A DNA stretch of 64,000 bases from CAWGOF01 sp963824225 (GTDB lineage Bacteria; Acidobacteriota; Polarisedimenticolia; Polarisedimenticolales; Polarisedimenticolaceae): NCBI GenBank assembly GCA_963824225.1, contig CAWGOF010000003.1, positions 2,604,001 to 2,668,000 on the forward strand. The letters run 5' to 3'. The notes below the pieces were generated by a model. The model saw only the letters and a program-made list of their open reading frames with translations. It was not told the origin of the DNA and did no database searches. This document shows, piece by piece, positions 57,935-64,000 of this stretch. Made by a program: the position numbers and the translations under genes. Each line of letters begins with the position of its first letter. Position 1 is the first letter of the stretch.

Positions 57935-58834
57935 ATGAGCCTGCTCGTCTTCGACGACGTGCGTAAGAGCTACGGCGATACGGTCGCGCTGCGCGGCGTG
58001 TCGTTCGAGGTCCGGCCGGCCGAGGTGTTCGGGCTCCTCGGACCGAACGGTGCCGGCAAGACGACGTTGATCCGCATCCTGATGGACATCCTGCGGGCCG
58101 ATGGCGGGACGATCCGGTTGTTCGACGAGCCCCGGCGGCGGGAGCACCTGGACCGCGTGGGCTACCTGCCCGAGGAGCGCGGCCTGTACACCAAGCAGCC
58201 GGTGCTCGAGGTCATGACGTACTTCGGTGCGCTCAAGGGGCTCACCCGGAGCGAGGCCCGGCGCCGGGCGAGCGAGTGGCTCGAGCGGATCGGCCTGGCC
58301 GAGACGGCGAAGTGGCGCGTCGAGCGGCTGAGCAAGGGCATGAGCCAGAAGGTCCAGATCGCGGCGACGCTGCTCGCCGATCCCGAGATCGTCGTCCTCG
58401 ACGAGCCGCGCTCGGGTCTCGACCCGGTCAACGCCCGCCTGGTCGACGACCTGATCCGCGAGCGCCGTGAGCGCGGGCGCACCACGATCCTGTCGACGCA
58501 CCAGATGAGCCAGGTCGAGACGCTGTGCGATCGCGTGGCGTTGATCGATCACGGACGGCTGATCGTCTACGGCGCGGTCCAGGAGGTCCGCGAGCGCTAC
58601 TCGTTGCCCGAGGTCCGCGTGCACGCGGGCGTCCGGCCGCCCACGGTTCCCGGCGTGGCCGAGGTGATCGCCGAGGCGAACGGGAGCTACCGGCTGCGGC
58701 TCAGCGGCGGCCGCGACCCGGCGGACGTCCTGGTCGATCTCGTCGCCGCGGGAACGCGGGTCGAGCGCTTCGAGAAGGTGCTCACGCCGATGGAGGACAT
58801 CTTCGTCCGGGTCGTGGGCCAGGGAGCCGCCTGA
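57935..58834 (+). CDS. ABC transporter ATP-binding protein (NatA-like)
   Basis: The 299-residue ATPase has Walker A GPNGAGKTT, the Q-loop YLPEERGLY, the signature LSKGMSQKVQ, Walker B EIVVLDEPRSGLDP and the H-loop STHQM. The SKGMSQ signature and a C-terminal ~70-residue extension are typical of NatA/YhaQ-type ATPases of two-gene exporters. Its stop overlaps the permease start (TGATG). It powers export through the permease at 58834; substrate unknown. Confidence 0.93.
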   Translation: MSLLVFDDVRKSYGDTVALRGVSFEVRPAEVFGLLGPNGAGKTTLIRILMDILRADGGTIRLFDEPRRREHLDRVGYLPEERGLYTKQPVLEVMTYFGALKGLTRSEARRRASEWLERIGLAETAKWRVERLSKGMSQKVQIAATLLADPEIVVLDEPRSGLDPVNARLVDDLIRERRERGRTTILSTHQMSQVETLCDRVALIDHGRLIVYGAVQEVRERYSLPEVRVHAGVRPPTVPGVAEVIAEANGSYRLRLSGGRDPADVLVDLVAAGTRVERFEKVLTPMEDIFVRVVGQGAA

Positions 58835-60150
58835 TGCGTGCGCGCCGCATCGGCACGGTCGCCGCGTTCGAGTTCCTCGCGGTGGTCAAGAGCAAGAGCT
58901 ACCTCATCATGACGTTCGGTATGCCGCTATTCCTGGTGCTCTACGGCGGCGTGGTGTCGATCCCGCGCTGGCTCGAGTCGCGGCGCGTGGAGACGGCCGT
59001 GTACGGTGTCGTCGATGCGGCGTCGGTCCTGGGCCTCTCGTCGGACGTCGAGCGATCGGCGGTCGACGTCCCCGACGTGATGCGCGACGCGCTGTCCCGC
59101 CCCGGAACGGCAGGCGATATCGGCCGCTCGCTCGCGCAGCGCAACGACGTCGTGTTCCGGCCGTTTTCAGCCGAGGATCCGGCACGTTCGGCCATCCGCG
59201 CGGGAGAGATAAAAGGATACTTCCTGCTGCCCGAGGGGTACCGCGAGACCGGCCGCGTGGTCCTGGTCTCGAGCGACCGGTCCCTCGGTGCGTCCGAGGC
59301 TCGGACGGCGCTGTCGAAGCTGCTCCTCGAGCGCTTGCTCGCGGGTGTCGTTCCGGACGGGCTCGCGGTGCGGATCCGCGAGCCGATCGCCGAGACCGAG
59401 CGCTTCACGCTCGATCGGTCGGGCGAGCTGCGCAAGGGCGGGATCGCGGCGATCGTGATGCGCTTCGCCGTGCCGCTCGCGCTGATGGCCATGCTCATGG
59501 TCTCGATCCTGGCGAGCGCGGGTGGCCTGGTCCAGGGCACGGCGATCGAGAAGGAGAACAAGGTCGTCGAGGTCCTGCTGTCGTCCGCGCCGGCGGACGA
59601 GATCATGCTCGGCAAGCTCCTCGGCCTCGGCGGATCCGGGGCCCTGCAGATCGCGATCTGGTTCTCGATGATCGGGGTTGCGGCGCTCGCGTCGACCGCC
59701 GTGCTCCAGGGGATCGGCGTCGAGGTCCCGTGGCTCGGGATCACGACCGCCGTGCTGGTCTATCCGGTGGCGTACCTGTTCTACGGCAGCCTGATGCTCG
59801 GCACGGGGTCGATCGGCTCGCACCAGCGCGAGGCCAATCAGTGGAGCATGTTCTGGTCGTTGTTCCTGGTCGTTCCGCTGCTGTTCTTCGAGACGTTGAT
59901 TCATGAGCCGCATGGCACGGTGGGTCACGTGCTGACGTGGATCCCACCGTTCACGCCGATCGCTCTCGTGTTCCGGGCGACGCTCGATCCGGCCGGGCTC
60001 GCGCTGTGGGAGATCGCCGGCGCGCTCGCGCTGCTCGTCGCGGCGACGTGGGTCGTGATCCGGCTCTCGGCGCGCCTCTTCCGCGTCGGCATCCTTCTCA
60101 CCGGCGCGCGTCCCAAGCTCCGCCAGCTCCTGCGCCAAGCCCGGCTGTAA
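58834..60150 (+). CDS. ABC transporter permease (NatB-like)
   Basis: The 438-residue protein has an N-terminal helix (SYLIMTFGMPLFLVLYGGVV), a large extracytoplasmic loop (~45-235) and five or six C-terminal helices (IVMRFAVPLALMAMLMVSILASAGGLVQG, IAIWFSMIGVAALAS, WLGITTAVLVYPVAYLFY, MFWSLFLVVPLLFF). The EKENKVVEVLLSSAPADEIMLGKLLGL block is the ABC-2/NatB hallmark. It forms the channel of the exporter with the gene it overlaps. A REP-like repeat begins at its stop codon. Confidence 0.9.
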   Translation: MRARRIGTVAAFEFLAVVKSKSYLIMTFGMPLFLVLYGGVVSIPRWLESRRVETAVYGVVDAASVLGLSSDVERSAVDVPDVMRDALSRPGTAGDIGRSLAQRNDVVFRPFSAEDPARSAIRAGEIKGYFLLPEGYRETGRVVLVSSDRSLGASEARTALSKLLLERLLAGVVPDGLAVRIREPIAETERFTLDRSGELRKGGIAAIVMRFAVPLALMAMLMVSILASAGGLVQGTAIEKENKVVEVLLSSAPADEIMLGKLLGLGGSGALQIAIWFSMIGVAALASTAVLQGIGVEVPWLGITTAVLVYPVAYLFYGSLMLGTGSIGSHQREANQWSMFWSLFLVVPLLFFETLIHEPHGTVGHVLTWIPPFTPIALVFRATLDPAGLALWEIAGALALLVAATWVVIRLSARLFRVGILLTGARPKLRQLLRQARL

Positions 60151-60176
60151 ACGCGGACACTCTCCGTTTCTGCCCC
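60149..60176. repeat. REP-like element, copy C
   Basis: AAACGCGGACACTCT...TTTCTGCCCC matches copy A at 26 of 28 positions and also begins on a stop codon. It fills the 25-base gap between the two convergent genes. Confidence 0.65.
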
Positions 60177-61147
60177 TACGATCGGCGACGGATGGTGGCT
60201 CGGTCGACCCGCTCGGCGCCGGGCATGCGCACCGACCGCTCGTGCATCATGTCGACGACCCAGCCACTGCGCGTATCGATGACGTACTTGGCGTGGTCCT
60301 CGATATCGACCGCATTGATCGCGGCGGCCACGTCGGCAGGCATCTCCGTCCCGCCGAGGATCGAGCCCACGAGCGCGCGAATCGCCTCGCTGGCCCGCTC
60401 GCGGTCGACCCGTTGGCGCCACGTCACGTGTGCGATACCGGTCTCGACGTCGTACGAGTCGAGCGACAGAGAGCCCTCGCTCGCGAGCGGGGCCGTGCCC
60501 GCCGGGCTCGTGATCTCGGCCTCGTACTCGATCGGCACGCCGGGCTCGAAGCGCCAACCCAGCGGCAGGAAGAACACGGACGCCGACCGGGCCACGTGAT
60601 CGAGGATCGAGCTCTCGCTCTCGTAGGTCTGAGCGAGCTCGTCGAGGAGGCCGTCGACCAGCTCCGGGGGAGCGCCCTGGGCCGTCAGCTCGCGGCGCAG
60701 CGAGGAACAGATCCGCTTCATCTTTCGGCGGACCTCGGCGGTGTTGCGGACCCCGGTGGGCGTGCCTTCGGAGTTGATCTCGAGCTCGAAGCCAACACCG
60801 GCGGTCATCTTGATCAAGCTCTCGACGAGCGGCTGAGACGAGACGCCGTGCGTATTGACCTCGGGCCGCCGGGACGTCCAGCGCACGACGTACCCGCCGG
60901 GCCCGGCCTCGAGCACCTCGAGGTCCAGAGCCGACGTCGCCCGCATCGACGGCTTGGTCCGGCCGCCGTCCGTCCCCCGTCTCGAGGTTTGCACCTCGCG
61001 CATGGACAGCCGATCGCCCTTCGACCACCGCGGAACGGCGGTTACAGAGGAGGAGGTTGGCTCGCTCTCGCGCTCGGGCGCGGCCTGAACGAGACCGACG
61101 GTGCAGGCGAGCGCGATCGCGGCGGCGCCGAGTCTGCGGAGCGGCAT
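60176..61147 (-). CDS. Secreted protein of unknown function (DUF6263-like)
   Basis: The ATG at 61147 gives 323 residues with a signal peptide (LGAAAIALACTVGLVQA). The mature part starts with VPRWSKGDRLSMREVQT and contains beta-rich sequence (DLEVLEAGPGGYVVRWTS; GVGFELEINSEGTPTGVRN) and a later block VFFLPLGWRFEPGVPIEYEAEI...GIAHVTWRQRVDRERASEAI ending YVIDTRSGWVVDMMHERSV. The pattern resembles DUF6263-type periplasmic proteins. The gene lies between REP-like copies C and D. Its function is not known. Confidence 0.75.
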   Translation of the reverse strand: MPLRRLGAAAIALACTVGLVQAAPERESEPTSSSVTAVPRWSKGDRLSMREVQTSRRGTDGGRTKPSMRATSALDLEVLEAGPGGYVVRWTSRRPEVNTHGVSSQPLVESLIKMTAGVGFELEINSEGTPTGVRNTAEVRRKMKRICSSLRRELTAQGAPPELVDGLLDELAQTYESESSILDHVARSASVFFLPLGWRFEPGVPIEYEAEITSPAGTAPLASEGSLSLDSYDVETGIAHVTWRQRVDRERASEAIRALVGSILGGTEMPADVAAAINAVDIEDHAKYVIDTRSGWVVDMMHERSVRMPGAERVDRATIRRRS

Positions 61148-61198
61148 GGCTGATCCCTCCGCGTCCGAATGTGCCCTCCCTTGGGGGGTCGCGCAAGC

Positions 61199-61240
61199 AA
61201 ACGGGGACATTCTTTCCGGGAAAGATGAACGCCCCCGTTT
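61199..61240. repeat. REP-like palindromic element, copy D
   Basis: AAACGGGG (61199-61206) pairs exactly with CCCCGTTT (61233-61240). Between them TCTTTCC and GGAAAGA pair as well, giving a long hairpin. The core GGGGACATTCTT is related to copies A-C. It sits between a divergent gene pair, just upstream of a TAGAAT box at 61245-61250. Confidence 0.65.
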
Positions 61241-61282
61241 CTCGTAGAATGGGCCGGGGCCCTTTCCAATCGGAGTCGATGT

Positions 61283-63640
61283 ATGCGGCGGAACACGCTC
61301 TTCCTGTCTTTTGCGCTGATCCTCGCGTCCGCGGTCGCGCTCGGCGCGGACTGGCCGCATGTGCGCGGGCCGGCGCTCGACGGCCGGGCTCCCGGGGGCG
61401 GCGGCCTCGATTCGGTTGCGGCCCTCGAGGTGGCGTGGAAGGTCCCGCTCGGATCGGGCTACTCCGGCGTGGCGGTCGCCGGGGGTCGCGCCGTGACGCT
61501 GTACTCGGACGGAGAGTCCGACTGGGTCGCCGCGTTCGATGCCGCGACCGGCAAGCAGGCGTGGCGGCACAAGCTCGGCACGGCATACAAAGGCCACGAC
61601 GGATCGGACGACGGACCGCTCAGCTCGCCCGTCATCGGCGATGGCATGGTGTTCGCGATCGACGGTCACGGCGGTCTCGAAGCGCTGCGGCTCGCCGACG
61701 GGACCCTGGTCTGGACGAAGCAGCTCGTCGGCGACTTCGGCGCGACGGCGCCGGACTACGGCTTTTCGACCTCGCCGATCGTCGAGGGCGGCACCTTGAT
61801 CGTCCAGGCCGGTGGCTCGAACAACCGGATGCTCGTCGCGCTCGAGGCCAAGACCGGCGCGACCGTGTGGACGCAGGGTGGCGACGGACTGGACTATCAG
61901 TCGCCGTCCGTCATGTCGCTCGCCGGTAGCCGCCAGCTCGTGGCCGTGGGCAAGAAGTCGATCTCGGGCTTCGATCCCCAGTCGGGCAAGACGCTCTGGA
62001 CCAAGGAGTTCCCCGACGGCACGCGAGGTGGCAACACGACGCCGACGTTCATCGACGAGGACCGGTTCCTCGTTCTCCTGGCCGGAGACGCGCGCGTGTT
62101 TCGCGTGTCGAAGGGCCAGTCCGGGCTCGAGGTCGCCGAGCTGTACAAGTCGAACGCGCTCGGCGGCAGCTACGCGCACCCCGTGTACCACGACGGGCAC
62201 CTGTACGGCTTCCGGGGTCAGATCCTGACGTGCCTCAAGGCCGACACCGGCGAGCGCGTGTGGCGCTCGCGCGAGCCCGGCGGCGACGGGCTGATCCTCG
62301 TCGACGGCAAGCTCGTGATCTTCGCGACCAAGGGCAACGTCGTCGTCGCCGACGCCTCGCCCGAGGGATACCGGGAGCGCGCGCGAATCCAGGCCCTTCC
62401 GGGGAGCAGCCTCACCTGGCCGAGCTTCGCCGACGGTCGAATCTTCCTGCGCAACCTCGACGCGCTGGCGGCCGTGAAGGTGCGCCAGGGCGGCGGGGCA
62501 TCGACGACGGCCCGCGTCGAGGCGGGGAGCGAGTTCGGCCGGTGGATCGGCCAGCTCGAGAGCGCGAGCGACAAGAAGGCGATGGTCGACGAGCTGTTCG
62601 CGAAACACACGACGACGCCGATCGTCGAGGGTCCGTACGTGCACTTCGTGTATCGCGGCGCGGCCAAGGACGTCGGTGTCGCCGGATCGATGAACGACAC
62701 GGAGAACCCCGAGCCGATGCGCCACGTCGAAGGCACCGATCTGCACTACCGGTCGTACAAGCTCGAGCCCGGTGTGCGCTGGGAGTATTCGTTCCAGGTC
62801 GATTTCGAGACGTGGGGCCAGGACCCGCACAACCCGCGTTCCGTGCCCCCGGTCGACGGCGACCAGGCGCTGTCCGAGATCGCGACGAACGGCAAGCCGG
62901 CGCCGAAGTTCCTCGATCCACCCACCGGAGCGCGCGGGCGCGTCGACACGTTCACGCTGAAGAGCAAGGCCCTCGGCGCGGACAAGGAGATCCAGGTCTG
63001 GCTCCCGCCAACCTACGACGCGGACCAGAAGTCCTACCCGCTGCTCGTGGTCAACGACGGGAAGGGCTGGCTCGACAAGGGCCTGCTCGCGACCACGCTC
63101 GACAACCTCGTCGGCTCGCGCGTGGCGCCCGTCGTCGTGGCGTTCGTTCCGTCGTCCCCGCAATGGTGGTTCGAGGCCGGCGGGAGCCGCACCGACGACT
63201 ACTCGCAGATGCTCGCGGCCGAGCTCGTGCCGGAGCTGAGCCAGCGCTACCGGCTGATCGACAAGCCCGAGGCACGGGCGGTCCTGGGCACACGGTTCTA
63301 CGCGTTCAGCACCGCCTACGCCGCGGTCGAGCACCCGGAGGTGTTCGGCAAGGCCGCGGTCCAGAGCGTGTTCCTCGGCATGGGGCACCAGGACGAGCTG
63401 GCGGCGATGATCGGCAAGCGCGGGGGGACGTCGGCGGCGTTCTACGTCGACTGGAACCGGTACGACGAGCGCAACGTCGATCGGGATTGGAGCTTTGCCA
63501 CCGACAGCCGTCAGTTCGCCGACATGCTGCGCAAGGGCGGATACCGCGTCGACGGTGGCGAGGTCGTCGACAGCTTCGGCTGGGGCGGCTGGCGCATCCG
63601 GATCGATCGCGTGCTCGTCGCGCTGTTTCCGGGTAGCTGA
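61283..63640 (+). CDS. PQQ-like beta-propeller fused to an esterase-like alpha/beta domain
   Basis: The intact protein has 785 residues and a signal peptide (TLFLSFALILASAVALG). Residues ~25-400 are a PQQ-type propeller (WPHVRGPALDGRA; VAAFDAATGKQAWRHKLG; LVALEAKTGATVWTQ; LKADTGERVWRS). A linker and an Ig/CBM48-like part (YVHFVYRGAAKDVGVAGSMN) follow. The rest resembles Fes/enterochelin-esterase alpha/beta hydrolases (VWLPPTYDADQKSYPLLVVNDG; VVAFVPSS; DYSQMLAAELVPELSQRY). At the nucleophile elbow, where G-x-S-x-G is expected, it reads GTRFYAFS, so the catalytic Ser is absent. It is probably a binding protein or inactive esterase. Confidence 0.85.
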   Translation: MRRNTLFLSFALILASAVALGADWPHVRGPALDGRAPGGGGLDSVAALEVAWKVPLGSGYSGVAVAGGRAVTLYSDGESDWVAAFDAATGKQAWRHKLGTAYKGHDGSDDGPLSSPVIGDGMVFAIDGHGGLEALRLADGTLVWTKQLVGDFGATAPDYGFSTSPIVEGGTLIVQAGGSNNRMLVALEAKTGATVWTQGGDGLDYQSPSVMSLAGSRQLVAVGKKSISGFDPQSGKTLWTKEFPDGTRGGNTTPTFIDEDRFLVLLAGDARVFRVSKGQSGLEVAELYKSNALGGSYAHPVYHDGHLYGFRGQILTCLKADTGERVWRSREPGGDGLILVDGKLVIFATKGNVVVADASPEGYRERARIQALPGSSLTWPSFADGRIFLRNLDALAAVKVRQGGGASTTARVEAGSEFGRWIGQLESASDKKAMVDELFAKHTTTPIVEGPYVHFVYRGAAKDVGVAGSMNDTENPEPMRHVEGTDLHYRSYKLEPGVRWEYSFQVDFETWGQDPHNPRSVPPVDGDQALSEIATNGKPAPKFLDPPTGARGRVDTFTLKSKALGADKEIQVWLPPTYDADQKSYPLLVVNDGKGWLDKGLLATTLDNLVGSRVAPVVVAFVPSSPQWWFEAGGSRTDDYSQMLAAELVPELSQRYRLIDKPEARAVLGTRFYAFSTAYAAVEHPEVFGKAAVQSVFLGMGHQDELAAMIGKRGGTSAAFYVDWNRYDERNVDRDWSFATDSRQFADMLRKGGYRVDGGEVVDSFGWGGWRIRIDRVLVALFPGS

Positions 63641-63644
63641 GGCC

Positions 63645-64000
63645 GTGCGCTCGATCATCCGCGGAACCGGGATGTACGTGCCACCGCACGTGGTGGACAA
63701 CGAGCGCCTGTCGCGAGTCATGGACACGACGGACGAGTGGATCGTCCAGCGCACGGGCATCCACACGCGGCGCTACGCCGCGCCGGGTGTGGCGACGAGC
63801 GATCTCGCCGTGCCGGCGGCCGCGGCCGCGCTGGAGGACGCGGGGATCGACCGCGCGGCGGTGGACTACGTCGTCTTCGCCACGATGACGCCGGACTACC
63901 TGTTACCCGGGGCCGGGTCCGTGTTCCAGCGCAAGCTCGGTCTCGGACGCGTTCCGTGCCTCGACATCCGCCAGCAGTGTGCCGGGTTCCTGTACGGTCT
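63645..64000 (+). CDS. fabH: Beta-ketoacyl-ACP synthase III (KASIII), 3'-partial
   Basis: From a GTG at 63645, 4 bases after the previous stop, the frame is open to the window edge (118 codons). It reads IIRGTGMYVPPHVVDN, then MDTTDEWIVQRTGIHTRRYA, both hallmark KASIII segments, and later DYVVFATMTPDYLLPG followed by DIRQQCAGFLYG. The last holds the active-site cysteine. FabH condenses acetyl-CoA with malonyl-ACP to start fatty-acid synthesis. The His and Asn of the catalytic triad lie beyond the window. Confidence 0.93.
   Translation, partial: MRSIIRGTGMYVPPHVVDNERLSRVMDTTDEWIVQRTGIHTRRYAAPGVATSDLAVPAAAAALEDAGIDRAAVDYVVFATMTPDYLLPGAGSVFQRKLGLGRVPCLDIRQQCAGFLYG

Noticed and set aside
60176..63766. 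1,196-residue open frame on the minus strand covering the PQQ/esterase gene
   Set aside because: Only its last ~323 codons (60176-61147) have a signal peptide and protein-like composition. The rest is antisense to an intact gene and Arg/His/Val-rich, as expected for a shadow frame in GC-rich DNA.

Overview
The window is GC-rich DNA from a Gram-negative bacterium. It has outer-membrane beta-barrels, OmpA-like domains, an ExbB/ExbD/TonB-type motor, and many secreted proteins with Ca-binding thrombospondin type-3 repeats. It also carries three PknB-type kinases fused to TolB/PD40 propellers, DUF11 repeats and a PARP-type zinc-finger protein. Together these suggest a large-genome soil or sediment lineage such as Acidobacteriota (Thermoanaerobaculia-like) or Myxococcota and relatives; I cannot fix the phylum. 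Many genes are split by single-base indels while both sides keep conserved family sequence, as in an uncorrected long-read or metagenome assembly. I give such genes as one full-span CDS and note the breaks.

Layout. 1-1537: right part of a kelch/TSP3 surface protein. 1644-5395: a three-gene cassette (glutamine-synthetase-like ligase, SDR, aldehyde dehydrogenase) bracketed by two copies of a tmRNA-3'-end-like sequence. 5492-16402 (minus): two very large secreted TSP3 proteins, one with a HExxH metallopeptidase signature, and a propeller kinase between them. 16493-19379 (minus): a C45-peptidase/LRR fusion, a membrane anti-sigma candidate and an ECF sigma factor. 19503-22905 (plus): a small membrane protein, a Uma2 nuclease remnant (minus) and a second propeller kinase.

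22923-43640 (minus) is a continuous ~20.7-kb array with almost no gaps. In order of transcription it encodes a small secreted protein, three TPR proteins with a small secreted protein between them and the motor, ExbB, two ExbDs and an AgmX/PglI-type TonB protein. Next comes a 5' leader that matches a class-I cyclic-di-GMP (GEMM) riboswitch, then a ~2,000-residue DUF11 surface protein and a ~1,700-residue protein with three OmpA-like domains and a C-terminal barrel. I read this as a proton-motive-force-driven envelope machine joined to a giant surface structure whose synthesis is set by c-di-GMP. It is the most interesting part of the window.

43939-64000 is mostly housekeeping and accessory genes: a glyoxalase, a PLP decarboxylase, a CocE-type hydrolase, OsmC, a prolidase-like amidohydrolase, a third propeller kinase translationally coupled to a double PARP-type zinc-finger protein, a queuosine-precursor transporter, a CNNM/CorC protein, a CnrYXH-like sigma module, a NatAB-like ABC exporter, a PQQ-propeller/esterase-like fusion and the start of fabH. 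REP-like GGGGACA repeats lie at 48388, 48463, 60149 and 61199.

The window has no gene-free stretch longer than 300 bases. The longest (43641-43938) holds a hairpin and the divergent promoters. I found no CRISPR array, rRNA, complete tRNA, integrase or transposase.
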